DNA from: Rhodococcus wratislaviensis
GTDB lineage: Bacteria; Actinomycetota; Actinomycetes; Mycobacteriales; Mycobacteriaceae
NCBI RefSeq assembly: GCF_900455735.1
Contig: NZ_UAUI01000008.1
Span: forward strand, 90,900-154,899
Reading direction: 5' to 3'
DNA: 64,000 nt
Shown here piece by piece: positions 7,843-18,365 of this stretch. The position numbers and the translations under genes are program-made. Position 1 is the first letter of the stretch; every line of letters begins with the position of its first letter. The notes below the pieces were generated by a model. That model worked only from the letters and a program-made list of their open reading frames with translations. It had not been told where the DNA came from and ran no database searches.

Positions 7843-8616
7843 TCAAAGCCAGAAGCGCATCAGACGGTTGCCGTACTGGGCGTAGATCTCCGGCACACCG
7901 GACAGTTCGAACAGCCGGTAGATGACGTCGAAGAACACCACGTTGATCGACGGTACGAACAGCAGCGCCACGAGGATCAGCAGCCCGTACGGCTTGAACT
8001 GGTCGACGGACCTGCGGGTGCGGGGCGACAGGAACGGCTCGAGCGCGGCATAGCCGTCGAGCCCGGGAACCGGCAGGAGATTGAGCACGGTGGCCATCAC
8101 CTGCAGGAACGCGAGAAAGCTCAGTCCCGTCCAGAACACCAGGTGGTCGCCGCCCAGCCCGAACCAGCGGATCACCACGAGGAGGACGATCGCGGACACC
8201 AGATTCACCGCGGGTCCGGCGAGCGACACCCGTGCCTGCACCTTCGGCGAGAACAGCCCGGTGCGCAGGTACACGGCGCCGCCGGGCAAGCCGATCCCGC
8301 CGAGCGCGATGAACAGCACCGGGAGACCGATCGACAGCAGCGGGTGGCTGTACTTCACCGGGTTGAGCGTGAGGTAGCCGCGCACCTCGACGTCGGTGTC
8401 GCCGTGCCGCCATGCCGTGTACGCGTGCGCGAACTCGTGCAGGCAGAGCGTCACCACCCATCCCGCGACCACCAGCAGGAACACCCCGACGTGGCCGAGC
8501 ACCGACGCCGGTTCGGCACGCCACGCGAGAACACCGCCGGCGACTGCGACGGCGACGACCAGGAGGAACACCGGACTGGGACGGACCGCGGTGGTCCGCG
8601 CCCGGGGCAGGCTCAT
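7843..8616 (-). CDS. M50-family site-2-type membrane metalloprotease
   Basis: This encodes 257 residues starting MSLPRART. The zinc motif HEFAH is at residues 60-64 within a hydrophobic segment, and the second metal motif LLPVPGLDG (an NPxDG variant) is near residue 165. Five or six membrane helices are visible. The family cleaves proteins within or near the membrane. Its start overlaps the stop of the upstream gene by 4 bp (ATGA), showing coupling. The same pair sits next to purA in M. tuberculosis (Rv0358-Rv0359 beside Rv0357c, from memory). The target is unknown. Confidence 0.88.
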   Translation of the reverse strand: MSLPRARTTAVRPSPVFLLVVAVAVAGGVLAWRAEPASVLGHVGVFLLVVAGWVVTLCLHEFAHAYTAWRHGDTDVEVRGYLTLNPVKYSHPLLSIGLPVLFIALGGIGLPGGAVYLRTGLFSPKVQARVSLAGPAVNLVSAIVLLVVIRWFGLGGDHLVFWTGLSFLAFLQVMATVLNLLPVPGLDGYAALEPFLSPRTRRSVDQFKPYGLLILVALLFVPSINVVFFDVIYRLFELSGVPEIYAQYGNRLMRFWL

Positions 8617-9284
8617 CGGACCAGCAACCACTCTTGGTCGTGGCGGTAGAACGTCGAACGCTTGACCTCGCGCGGGTTGGGCACACCGTCGCGGTCGAGC
8701 GCCGCGGCGGGCGACCCGAGCTGCACGGCGCGACCCTCGACCCAGCGGCGGGGCAGCCAGCGCCGGCGAGGTTCGACCGACGCCCGCAGACCGGGCATCC
8801 GGGGGGTCGGGGTGACGTTCATGCTCGTCGTCGTCCCCGAGAACAGCCGGGTGTCGTCGACGTAGGCCTCGCCGACGAGGGGGCCCCCGTCCGGGCCCGT
8901 GACGGTGGCGCACCCGACGAGCGCGATCCCCGCGTCGTCGCGGATGAGCGGGACCGGTTTGGCCGTTCCCTTCAGCGCGGTGCGGGCGCCGCGGGCGCCG
9001 GAGGACAGGTGGTAGGCGTCCGTCGCCTCCGAACGATGCTCCGCGACGTACGCGAGCTCGATGTGCAGGCGTTCGGTGCGCATCAACCGTGTGAGGGTGG
9101 CCGCGAAGGCGGCGTCACTGCCCACCACGATCAGCCGCGGATCCACGACCACCTGAAGTTTGGAGAAGACCTCGTCGAAGTCGTCCTTGTCCGGGACGGC
9201 AGGTGCGCTGGAGGTCGAAATGGAGCCCAGAGGTAGGGGAAGCGGCACGTCGCCGCATATGAGCACTACGGGGGTCAACGCCAC
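8613..9284 (-). CDS. Conserved actinobacterial protein, Rv0358-like, unknown function
   Basis: This encodes 223 residues from a GTG start (VALTPVVLICG). Visible parts are an N-terminal strand with ICGDVPLPLP, a Rossmann-like stretch DPRLIVVGSDAAFAATLTRLMRTE near residue 50, and a basic C-terminus ending in TFYRHDQEWLLVR. I recognise no catalytic motif. It is coupled by a 4-bp overlap to the M50 protease and divergent from purA, as in mycobacteria, so a role with the protease is likely but unproven. An upstream start at 9335 is possible. Confidence 0.75.
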   Translation of the reverse strand: MALTPVVLICGDVPLPLPLGSISTSSAPAVPDKDDFDEVFSKLQVVVDPRLIVVGSDAAFAATLTRLMRTERLHIELAYVAEHRSEATDAYHLSSGARGARTALKGTAKPVPLIRDDAGIALVGCATVTGPDGGPLVGEAYVDDTRLFSGTTTSMNVTPTPRMPGLRASVEPRRRWLPRRWVEGRAVQLGSPAAALDRDGVPNPREVKRSTFYRHDQEWLLVR

Positions 9285-9400
9285 TCCTCGCCCGGATGTC
9301 CCGCCGCGATTTCCGCAGCTTCCCTTTCGGATCATCCTAGTGGCACGCCCGACATGGCCTCCCCAGCCGTACTGTGGGGTCTGTTCTCCGTGCCCTCGGC

Positions 9401-10774
<1,374 letters not shown>

Positions 10775-10800
10775 TCCGCTCGCCTCTTCGTTTCACTTAC

Positions 10801-10857
10801 CGTCGCCCGATGTCACCGCGGTTCTGTCAGATCGAACCGATGCGACATCGGGCGACG
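10801..10857. terminator. Long hairpin between purA and the GntR gene
   Basis: CGTCGCCCGATGTC pairs perfectly with the 14 bp at 10844-10857. A second inner hairpin (CGGTTC 10819-10824 with GAACCG 10834-10839) lies in the loop. It is placed between convergent genes and could serve both as a terminator. There is no T-tract, so it may instead be a repetitive element. Confidence 0.6.
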
Positions 10858-10875
10858 GGTAGGTGGCGCTGTGAC

Positions 10876-11610
10876 CTACAGGGTTGCCGGCAGGGACGCC
10901 GCGAGGCGCTCCAACGTCGGCTTGCGCCCGTGCTCTATGTGAGCGAACGCGCTGGCTTCCGCCAGTCTCCCGTTTCCGCTGCGGATCGCTTCGACGAGTT
11001 CCCGATGCGCTGCACACGACACGGCGGGATTGTGGTGCCACGTCAGCCGGAACAACCAGTGGACCCGGCCCATCAGCGAATTCATCACCGACACGAGTAG
11101 CTTGTTGCCGGACAGCTCGACGACGTCCATGTGGAACCGCGCGTTGACCGCCGGGATCAGGAGCGGTTCGTCGTTTCCGATCAATTCCTCGGTGCGCGCC
11201 ATCGTCGACAGCAGTTCCTCCATGGATGCACCCCGAGCCACGTTCTCGGCCGCGCATCGTGCCGCGTACGGTTCCAACGCCAACCGCACGTCGAACAGTT
11301 CCTCGATGTCACGTAGTGACAGCTGAGTCACGACCGCGCCCCGCCGGGGCAGGATCTGAATGAATCCGTCCCATTCCAACTGCGGCAACGCTTCGCGCAG
11401 CGGGACCCTCGAGACGTCGAACTCCTGCGACAATTCGCGCTCCCGCAGGCGACTGCCGGGTGGGTAGGCGCCCGAGATGATGCGCTCGCGAATCACCGAA
11501 TAGATCTGCTTCGGGAGCGGCACGTCCGACAGTCCGCCGGCCACGCCCGTGCCCAGAGTCGGCGTCGTGGATTCCGCGACCCCGATCTCGCCGTTCAGGT
11601 TCACCGTCAT
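10876..11610 (-). CDS. GntR/FadR (FCD) transcriptional regulator
   Basis: This encodes 244 residues. The start at 11610 (MTVNLNGEIG) leaves a disordered 30-residue tail before the winged helix (QIYSVIRERIISGAYPPGS, then LSQEFDVSRVPLREAL). A C-terminal FCD ligand domain holds the metal-site pattern in DVRLALEPYAARCA and NARFHMDVV. FCD regulators are usually repressors released by a small organic acid. It is divergent from the ABC/catabolic operon starting at 11833, and two TGGNNTACCA-like sites lie between them, so it is the likely local repressor and may sense a pathway intermediate. Confidence 0.9.
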   Translation of the reverse strand: MTVNLNGEIGVAESTTPTLGTGVAGGLSDVPLPKQIYSVIRERIISGAYPPGSRLRERELSQEFDVSRVPLREALPQLEWDGFIQILPRRGAVVTQLSLRDIEELFDVRLALEPYAARCAAENVARGASMEELLSTMARTEELIGNDEPLLIPAVNARFHMDVVELSGNKLLVSVMNSLMGRVHWLFRLTWHHNPAVSCAAHRELVEAIRSGNGRLAEASAFAHIEHGRKPTLERLAASLPATL

Positions 11611-11619
11611 GAACCGATC

Positions 11620-11632
11620 ATGGCATACCAAG
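11620..11632. promoter_or_regulatory. FadR-type operator, site 1
   Basis: ATGGCATACCAAG resembles the FadR/FCD consensus TGGTnTnACCA and is nearly the reverse complement of the second site at 11725-11737. It lies 10 bp upstream of the regulator start. Confidence 0.6.
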
Positions 11633-11724
11633 TTGAAGTCGACCACTGGACGCGTTTCACGATGGTGCTGGTCAGAGGGATTAACCCGAATGTAACGCTC
11701 CACGCTTGGCGCTCGGGTTCCGCA

Positions 11725-11737
11725 CTTGGTAGACCAT
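11725..11737. promoter_or_regulatory. FadR-type operator, site 2
   Basis: CTTGGTAGACCAT contains TGG-TAG-ACCA and pairs as an inverted copy of site 1. It lies 96 bp upstream of the transporter gene, where binding could block its promoter. The two sites face each other about 105 bp apart, which would allow looping. Confidence 0.6.
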
Positions 11738-11832
11738 ATACATCCGGCCCGGCAGCGCAGTGTGGCGCAATTCGGTCGCCGCTCACTTCGTCGAAAGCTT
11801 CGGAACTACCCTCTCCATTCGGAAGGAATCCC

Positions 11833-13404
11833 GTGTCCACTGAACGAAAAAAGCTTGCTCGCAAGGGTTTCGGGTACGCGCTGATCGGCCTGGCGGTCAC
11901 CTCCTCCCTGGTGGCGTGCACCAGCGCGGCCAGGACCGACGCCGACGGGGGACCGGGCGACCGGCCCGTCGTCCTGGCCTACCAGAATCAGATCGCCACA
12001 CTCGACCCCATCCGCGCCGACTACGCTCAGACGAACTTCGTCGACCAGGCGTTGTACGACACCCTGGTCACCTACGACGCCGACAACGAGATCGTCGGTC
12101 AGCTGGCGTCCGAGTTCGCCCCGTCCCCGGATGCGCGATCGATCCAGATGACCTTGCGCGCGGCGACCTTCCACGACGGTGCTCCAGTCACCGCCGAGGA
12201 CGTCCGGTACACGCTCGATCGGACGGCGGCGCTGGGCCAGGGCATTGCCGGCCAGATGACCGGATACCTGGGTACCACGGTCACCGGCCCGCAGAGCCTG
12301 ACGATCGAACTGACGGAACCGAACTCGCTGTTCCTGGGCGCTCTCTCGAAGATCTACGTCCTCAACTCGGCCCTGGTGAAAGCCAACGAGGGGACCGACC
12401 GGGGGCAGGCGTATCTCGCGGGCCACGATGCCGGGTCCGGGCCCTACGTGCTGGCAGGCCCGGGCGGTGCCGACACGTACAACCTGACACGGTTCGACGA
12501 CTACTGGGCGGGCGACGAGGGGCGTCCGGCCGCGCTCGTCTATCGGCGAATCGACGAGAGCGCCACGCAGAGTGCGGAACTGAAGGCCGGCAACATCGAT
12601 GTGTCGTTCGGGCTCACCAACGCCGACGCCGAGGCGCTGAACGGCTTCTCCGGTGTGACGGTGCAGAGTCAGCCGGTCAACCTACAGGCGAACATCTTCT
12701 TCAACGTGATGAACGGGCCGACGGCGAACAAGGCCGTACGGCAGGCCGTCCAGATGGCGTACGACTACACCGGTGGCCTCGAGACGATTCGGGGTGGCAA
12801 CGGCAGCATCGCCACCGGCCCGCTGCCCGGACAGTTCTCGTGCCGGCCGGATATGCCCGCCTACGGGCAGGATCTCGATCAGGCGAAGAAGTTGCTCTCC
12901 GACGCCGGGATGTCCGATCTGACCCTCACCATGAAGTTTCAGCCCGTCTTCAGGGAGCAGGAGCGCGAAGCGACGCTGCTGCAGTCCAACCTCGCGCAGA
13001 TCGGTGTCACGCTGGATCTCGAGCCCATCGCGTACGCGGACTATCTGTCGGCTCTGAAGTCGCCCGACTCGATTCCGCAGATGATGCTCGCCACCGACTT
13101 CGCGCAGTACCCGGACCCCGGAGTGATGCTGGTCAAGACGTACAAGTCGGACCAGGTCGGAACGAACAAATCCGGATACAGCAATCCCACGGTGGACGAG
13201 TTGCTCGGCCGGGCGGCCGAGACCTCCGATGCCGAGGCGCGGTGCGACCTGTACAAGCAGGCTCAAGAGGATATTCGCAACGACGCGGTGGCCGTCAACA
13301 TGTACACCCTGGGGCAGACCACCGCTCACAGCAACAGGGTGACCGGTGTCGGTCCGGCGGTTGTGGGCAGCGGAGTCTGGGTTCCCGCGATTCGCGTGGC
13401 GTGA
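11833..13404 (+). CDS. ABC transporter substrate-binding lipoprotein (SBP_bac_5, dipeptide type)
   Basis: This encodes 523 residues. The GTG at 11833 is chosen for its GGAAGGAA ribosome site and because it places a lipoprotein signal directly after (hydrophobic run, lipobox LVAC). The mature protein is the family 5 binding protein of peptide/nickel/opine importers, with LRAATFHDGAPVTAEDVRYTLDR and GTGPY-type (SGPYVL) blocks. It captures the substrate outside the membrane and delivers it to the permeases encoded immediately downstream. The enzymes that follow suggest a small nitrogenous metabolite rather than a peptide. Confidence 0.93.
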   Translation: MSTERKKLARKGFGYALIGLAVTSSLVACTSAARTDADGGPGDRPVVLAYQNQIATLDPIRADYAQTNFVDQALYDTLVTYDADNEIVGQLASEFAPSPDARSIQMTLRAATFHDGAPVTAEDVRYTLDRTAALGQGIAGQMTGYLGTTVTGPQSLTIELTEPNSLFLGALSKIYVLNSALVKANEGTDRGQAYLAGHDAGSGPYVLAGPGGADTYNLTRFDDYWAGDEGRPAALVYRRIDESATQSAELKAGNIDVSFGLTNADAEALNGFSGVTVQSQPVNLQANIFFNVMNGPTANKAVRQAVQMAYDYTGGLETIRGGNGSIATGPLPGQFSCRPDMPAYGQDLDQAKKLLSDAGMSDLTLTMKFQPVFREQEREATLLQSNLAQIGVTLDLEPIAYADYLSALKSPDSIPQMMLATDFAQYPDPGVMLVKTYKSDQVGTNKSGYSNPTVDELLGRAAETSDAEARCDLYKQAQEDIRNDAVAVNMYTLGQTTAHSNRVTGVGPAVVGSGVWVPAIRVA

Positions 13405-13415
13405 GGGAGTACCCG

Positions 13416-14477
13416 ATGACCACACTCGACCTGCCTCGCGCAGTAGACCGTGTCACGGCGCCGGCGGCGTTTCTCGGCCGCAAACTGGGCGCAGCGCTCC
13501 TCACCCTGGTCGGATTGGCCACCATCGTCTTCGCCATGACCAAAGTGATTCCCGGGGACGAGGCTCAGGTGGCCGCGGGGGAGAGCGCCACTCCGGAACA
13601 GGTGGAAGAGGTGCGTAGTCAGCTGGGTCTCGACAAGCCGGCGGCCGTGCAGTATTTCGACTATCTCGGCCGGATGCTCCACGGCGATCTGGGCACCTCG
13701 AGTTCCACCCGTCAGCCCGTGCTCGACGACGTCCTCGCACGCCTGCCCGGAACGCTCGAATTGGTTCTTCTCGCAATGGTGCTCGCGGTATCCTTCGCGG
13801 TCCCGATGGCGACAGTCGCGGCGGCGCGATCACGAGGAGGATTCGACAAGGTCAGCCGCGTCGGTGCGATCGTCGCCTTCGGGCTGCCCGGTTTCTGGCT
13901 CGCGCTGATGCTGCAATGGGTGCTGGGCTCGTGGATGCAGATCCTGCCGATCTCGGGACGCATCTCGGTGGGCGTCGAAGTCCCGCACCGAACGGGGATG
14001 ACACTCGTCGACGCCGCCCTCGCCGGAGACTTCGCCGCGTTCAGCAATGCGTTTCAGCACCTGATGCTGCCCGCGTTCGTGCTCTCCGTCGCCGTCGCAG
14101 CACAGATGTTCCGGGCCCTCCGTGCCGATCTCCTCCGGGTCCGGAGCCGCGATCACATGACAGTTGCCCGAGCGAAAGGTGTTCCCACCCTGAGGTTGTG
14201 GACCCGGCACGCGCTTCCCAACGCGACCGGACCGCTTCTGAACATCATCGGCATCGAGATCGGCATGCTGGTCGGTTCCGCGATCTTCGTCGAATCCGTG
14301 TTCGGGTTGTCCGGGGTCGGTGACTACCTCTCCAATGCGGTGAGTCGCAAGGACATCACCGCGGTCATCGGCACCGTCACGGTCATCGGTGTGATCGTCG
14401 TCGTCGCGAATTTCATCGTGGACATGCTCCAGCTGGCCCACGACCCCCGGCTGCGCACACCCGGAAAGGTGCAGTGA
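13416..14477 (+). CDS. ABC transporter permease, DppB type
   Basis: This encodes 353 residues with about six membrane helices. The N-terminal region carries TKVIPGDEAQVAAG, the periplasmic loop typical of DppB, and the EAA-type cytoplasmic loop is RSRDHMTVARAKGV (about residue 250). It forms the membrane channel with the next gene product. The preceding stop lies 11 bp upstream, and its own stop overlaps the next start by 4 bp (GTGA). Confidence 0.93.
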   Translation: MTTLDLPRAVDRVTAPAAFLGRKLGAALLTLVGLATIVFAMTKVIPGDEAQVAAGESATPEQVEEVRSQLGLDKPAAVQYFDYLGRMLHGDLGTSSSTRQPVLDDVLARLPGTLELVLLAMVLAVSFAVPMATVAAARSRGGFDKVSRVGAIVAFGLPGFWLALMLQWVLGSWMQILPISGRISVGVEVPHRTGMTLVDAALAGDFAAFSNAFQHLMLPAFVLSVAVAAQMFRALRADLLRVRSRDHMTVARAKGVPTLRLWTRHALPNATGPLLNIIGIEIGMLVGSAIFVESVFGLSGVGDYLSNAVSRKDITAVIGTVTVIGVIVVVANFIVDMLQLAHDPRLRTPGKVQ

Positions 14478-15379
14478 GTCCGATGAGTCTTGCAGCGAAT
14501 GTCACCGGAGTGGCCGGAGTGGCCGGCCGATGGCGATCCGCGGCGATCCGCGGTCGTCGACGCCGATCGCGATGGGGACTGCTCGACAGTGTGGTGGTCG
14601 GTACCGTCGCCGTGATCGTGCTACTCGCCGTCGTCGGTCCGTGGGTCGCACCCGAATCCGTCTACCGGTCGGACATCGCGAACGCCCTTGCCGCTCCCAG
14701 CAGCGACCACTGGCTGGGGACCGACGACCAAGGGCGAGACGTGCTGTGGCGCACGATCGCGGGTGCCCGGTCGTCGGTGCTGTCCGCCGTTCTGGTCGTC
14801 GCCGCGTACTCGCTCATCGGAACGGTGCTCGCCACGATGGCCACCGTCGGAGGACGGTGGGTCGACGAAACTCTCATGCGGGTGACGGACATCGGGTTCG
14901 CTCTTCCCGGACTCGTCGTGGCACTGGGTATCGCCGCCGCACTCGGTCCGAGCCTGAGCAGCGCCCTGATCGCGATGATCGCCACCGGCTGGCCGTACAC
15001 GGCGCGACTGCTGCGCGGCGTGATGCGCGAGACGATGGCGTCGCCGTTCGTGGACGGTGCAGTGGTCCTCGGGGTCAGCCGATGGCGCCTGATGACACGG
15101 CACGTGCTGCCGAACTCGCTCGACGTCATGACCGTCAAATGGGCGGGGGACATCGGCAATACCGTCCTGGTGCTCGCGGGTCTGTCGTTCATCGGTGTCG
15201 GTGCGCAGCCGCCGAGCGCAGAGTGGGGCGCGGCCGTCGCCGGCGCACGTGACTACCTGTCGACGGCCTCGTGGGCTGCGCTCGTGCCGGGCATCGCGAT
15301 CGTCATCACGGCCGCGGCCTTCGGGCTGCTCGGTGACATGTTGCACGAGCGGCGCGACCCCGCACGACGAGGAGTGTGA
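14474..15379 (+). CDS. ABC transporter permease, DppC type
   Basis: This encodes 301 residues from the overlapping GTG at 14474; an ATG nine bases later is an alternative. It shows the DppC pattern: a cytoplasmic basic N-terminus (RRRSRWG), a first helix, the periplasmic segment HWLGTDDQGRDVLWRTIAGAR, and the EAA loop FVDGAVVLGVSRWRLMTRHVLPN, here cited in pieces: GVSRWR, RHVLPN. It is the partner of the DppB-type permease and contacts the ATPases. Confidence 0.93.
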   Translation: MSPMSLAANVTGVAGVAGRWRSAAIRGRRRRSRWGLLDSVVVGTVAVIVLLAVVGPWVAPESVYRSDIANALAAPSSDHWLGTDDQGRDVLWRTIAGARSSVLSAVLVVAAYSLIGTVLATMATVGGRWVDETLMRVTDIGFALPGLVVALGIAAALGPSLSSALIAMIATGWPYTARLLRGVMRETMASPFVDGAVVLGVSRWRLMTRHVLPNSLDVMTVKWAGDIGNTVLVLAGLSFIGVGAQPPSAEWGAAVAGARDYLSTASWAALVPGIAIVITAAAFGLLGDMLHERRDPARRGV

Positions 15380-15385
15380 TCGATC

Positions 15386-16372
15386 ATGACGACAGAAGTA
15401 GTTCAGCGCACCGCACTCCTCCGGATCTCCGGGCTGACCATCGACACCGAGCCGGGTGGCACGTCCGTCCGGTTGGTGGACGGCGTGGATCTCACGGTGG
15501 CGGCGGGCGAGCGCGTGGCTCTGGTGGGAGAATCGGGTTCGGGAAAGTCGGTGACGGCACGCGCACTCATGCGTTTGGACGGTTCACTGGCGATCGGCGG
15601 TTCGATTCGGCTGGGCGACACCGAGATCCTGGCGCAGACCGAACGCCGCCTCGCCGCGATCCGGGGTAGTCGCATCGGGATGGTGTTCCAGGACCCGATG
15701 GGCGCTCTCGACCCGCTGCAGACGATCGGCGCGCAGGTGAGTGAGCCGCTGCGGCAACGCGGCGTCAGGAAAAAGGACGCACTTCGACGGGCTGCCGAGG
15801 TGTTGAGTGAACTCGGGGTCGCGCGTGCACACGAACGACTCGGCGCCTATCCGCACGAATTCTCCGGGGGTATGCGGCAACGCGTGGTCCTCGCGATGGC
15901 ACTCATCGGGGAGCCGGAGATTCTGATCGCCGACGAGCCGACGACAGCGCTCGATGTCCGAGTGCAACAGCAGGTGCTGAACCTGCTCGACGAGGTCACC
16001 CGTGAACGAGGGCTCGGACTCCTGCTGATCACGCACGACCTCGGGGTCGTCGCCGGACTCGCCGACCGTGTCGCGGTGATGTACTCGGGGCGGATCGTGG
16101 AGGATCGCCCGGTCCGCGCACTGTTCGCGGACCCTCTGCACCCCTACACCGCAGGACTCCTCGCCGCAGTGCCGAGGCTGGATGTTCAGCTCGCCAGGAT
16201 GACCACCATTCCCGGTGCGCCTCCGTCACCGGCGCTGCGGCCCGCCGGCTGCCCGTTCCATCCGCGATGTCCTGTCGCGATGGACCGCTGCGCGAGTGAA
16301 ACCCCATCGATGACGGCGACCGCTGACGGTGGACGCCGCGCCTGTCATCTCGATCGAGGGAGCCGAAACTGA
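15386..16372 (+). CDS. ABC transporter ATP-binding protein, DppD type
   Basis: This encodes 328 residues. Walker A is GESGSGKS (about residues 48-55), the signature is FSGGMRQR, Walker B is ILIADEPTTALD, and the switch His is in LLITHDLGV. The C-terminal oligopeptide-transporter extension has the CPFHPRCP cysteine motif that in related proteins binds an iron-sulfur cluster. The gene starts 6 bp after the permease stop and its stop overlaps the next start by one base. Confidence 0.95.
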   Translation: MTTEVVQRTALLRISGLTIDTEPGGTSVRLVDGVDLTVAAGERVALVGESGSGKSVTARALMRLDGSLAIGGSIRLGDTEILAQTERRLAAIRGSRIGMVFQDPMGALDPLQTIGAQVSEPLRQRGVRKKDALRRAAEVLSELGVARAHERLGAYPHEFSGGMRQRVVLAMALIGEPEILIADEPTTALDVRVQQQVLNLLDEVTRERGLGLLLITHDLGVVAGLADRVAVMYSGRIVEDRPVRALFADPLHPYTAGLLAAVPRLDVQLARMTTIPGAPPSPALRPAGCPFHPRCPVAMDRCASETPSMTATADGGRRACHLDRGSRN

Positions 16373-17199
16373 TGAACGGGACACCCCTTCTCGACATCCG
16401 AGGTCTGAACAAGACTTTCGGAGGATCCCGCGGCAGCAAGGCACTCGACGACGTGTACCTGTCGGTGCCCGAGGGCGGCACGTTCGGACTGGTCGGCGAA
16501 TCCGGTTCCGGCAAGTCCACGCTCATCAAGTGCATCGTGCGGCTCGAGCGACCGGACTCCGGGACCGTCACCTTCGAAGGGCGCGACGTCCATGCGCTCC
16601 GGGGCGGAGAGCTGCGCCGGTTTCGACGCGACGTCCAGTTGGTCGCGCAGGATCCGTACGCCAGCCTCAACCCTCGGATGACGGTGGAACAGATCGTCGG
16701 CGAGGGGCTCGTCGTCCACCGCCTGGCCCGTACCCGCGCGGAGCGGCGTGAGCGGGTCGCGCAGACCCTGATCGAGGTGGGTCTCGACCCGGATGCGATG
16801 GCCCGATTGCCCGCGACGTTCTCCGGTGGACAGCGGCAGCGCATCGCCATCGCTCGCGCCCTGATCCTTCGCCCGAGGCTGCTCGTGTGCGACGAACCGG
16901 TGTCGGCCCTGGACGTCTCGGTGCAGGCGCAGGTGATCAACCTGCTGGCGTCCCTGCACGAGGACCTCGGGGTGACGATCTTGTTCATCGCACACGATCT
17001 CGCGATCGTGCAGCAACTCTGTTCTCAGGTGGCGGTCCTTCGGTCCGGCGTGGTGGTGGAGGAAGGGCCCACCCGACAGGTGTTCTCCACTCCACGTCAC
17101 CGATACACCCGCGAACTACTCGAGGCGGTGCCGGTTCCCGACCCGGTTCTGGCCCGCGCCGGGCGAACCGTTCCCGGTGGCGCCCTGACTCTGCCGTGA
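16372..17199 (+). CDS. ABC transporter ATP-binding protein, DppF type
   Basis: This encodes 275 residues with Walker A GESGSGKS, signature FSGGQRQR, Walker B LLVCDEPVSALD and switch LFIAHDLAI. It is shorter at the C-terminus than its DppD-type partner and lacks the Cys motif, which is typical for a DppF subunit in actinobacteria. The two ATPases form the heterodimer that drives import. It ends 56 bp before the first enzyme gene. Confidence 0.95.
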   Translation: MNGTPLLDIRGLNKTFGGSRGSKALDDVYLSVPEGGTFGLVGESGSGKSTLIKCIVRLERPDSGTVTFEGRDVHALRGGELRRFRRDVQLVAQDPYASLNPRMTVEQIVGEGLVVHRLARTRAERRERVAQTLIEVGLDPDAMARLPATFSGGQRQRIAIARALILRPRLLVCDEPVSALDVSVQAQVINLLASLHEDLGVTILFIAHDLAIVQQLCSQVAVLRSGVVVEEGPTRQVFSTPRHRYTRELLEAVPVPDPVLARAGRTVPGGALTLP

Positions 17200-17255
17200 G
17201 GGCGTCGGGCCGCAGCCTTCATCTCATCGATCATCCCTGACAGAAGTAGGTAGAC

Positions 17256-18365
17256 ATGCGAATTGGTGTAGACGGACGCAAGATTCCCGAGAGCCGCACT
17301 CGGGGTCCCGTGAACAGCCTCGACCACGCCGGCGAACTGGGTATGGCCGGCTTGTTCTTCCGAACGGTGCTCGATATGAGTCCGGCCCTGGACGCCGGTG
17401 AATTGCGCGACATCCGATCCAAGGCAGACGAACTGGGTATGTACCTGGAGACCGGTCTGGGCAAGGTCAATCCCTACGCGAACCCGGAGGCGCCGGAGCT
17501 GCGCGCCGTCGGCGACGGTGACATCGTCCTCGGCTTCCGCCGGATGATGGAAGCGTGCGCCGCAATCGATTGCCGTGAGCTGTGGGTGGCCACTGCGAAC
17601 TACAAATCGGCGTACAGCGGCCGCTGGGCATACGACCGCTTCCGGACCGACGTGACGTGGACGGAACAACTGGCCGCGACGGCGCGTTTTCTCGGAACAC
17701 TGGCTCCGATCGCACGAGACCTCGGTATTCACCTCAACCTGGAAACACACGAGGAGATCACGTCGTTCGAACTGGTCCGTCTGGTGGAGGCGGTCGGCTC
17801 GGATGTGGTCGGGGTCGTGTTCGACACCGCGAACGTGCTTCAACGCCTCGAACATCCCGTCTGGGCGGCCGAACGGCTGGCACCGTACGTGCGTCAGACC
17901 CACATCAAGGACGCCGCGATCACGTACACCGAGGGTGGTCTCGCCTATCAGATGCGCCCGTGCGGTACCGGCGTCGTCGACTTCCATCGCATATTGCCGG
18001 TACTCGCGGCGGCGAATCCGGCGCTCAATCTCACGATCGAGAACGACGAGTCGCTCGACGACGTGCCACGTCCCCGGCGGACGATGCTCATCGAAGCGTT
18101 CGACCCCGAATTCCTGGACGGCCACCCCGATCTGACGGTCCAGGAGATGGCGGCGTACCTGGACATGGTGCAGTCGTACGACCGGCAGATCCGGTCGGGG
18201 GAACGGATCGACAACGCCGCCTATGCCGCGCTGCCGTACGGCTACGCGGAGACGGTGTCGTACATCAGGTCCAGCGCGGATCACGTGCGGAGCGTGTGCG
18301 CGGAACACGGACTTCCCGTCGAATCGGCCACCGCGGCGGGCAATCTCGCGGAGTCGGCGCGGTGA
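17256..18365 (+). CDS. Xylose-isomerase-like TIM-barrel isomerase/epimerase 1
   Basis: This encodes 369 residues of the AP_endonuc_2 (sugar phosphate isomerase/epimerase, EC 5.x) fold. The metal/acid-base ligands expected in this family are recognisable: the Glu of NLETHEEITS (about residue 162), the Asp of VVFDTANVL, the His of QTHIKDA and the late Glu in LTIENDESL. A C-terminal 70-residue extension (LDGHPDLTVQEMAAYLDMVQSYDR, in pieces) is longer than in minimal members. The substrate is unknown. Its start has an AGGTAG ribosome site, and its stop overlaps the paralogue that follows by 4 bp. Confidence 0.85.
   Translation: MRIGVDGRKIPESRTRGPVNSLDHAGELGMAGLFFRTVLDMSPALDAGELRDIRSKADELGMYLETGLGKVNPYANPEAPELRAVGDGDIVLGFRRMMEACAAIDCRELWVATANYKSAYSGRWAYDRFRTDVTWTEQLAATARFLGTLAPIARDLGIHLNLETHEEITSFELVRLVEAVGSDVVGVVFDTANVLQRLEHPVWAAERLAPYVRQTHIKDAAITYTEGGLAYQMRPCGTGVVDFHRILPVLAAANPALNLTIENDESLDDVPRPRRTMLIEAFDPEFLDGHPDLTVQEMAAYLDMVQSYDRQIRSGERIDNAAYAALPYGYAETVSYIRSSADHVRSVCAEHGLPVESATAAGNLAESAR

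Noticed and set aside
11620..11832. N-terminal extension of the substrate-binding protein to an ATG at 11620
   Set aside because: It would bury the lipoprotein signal 71 residues in and overlap the operators; GTG 11833 has a good ribosome site.
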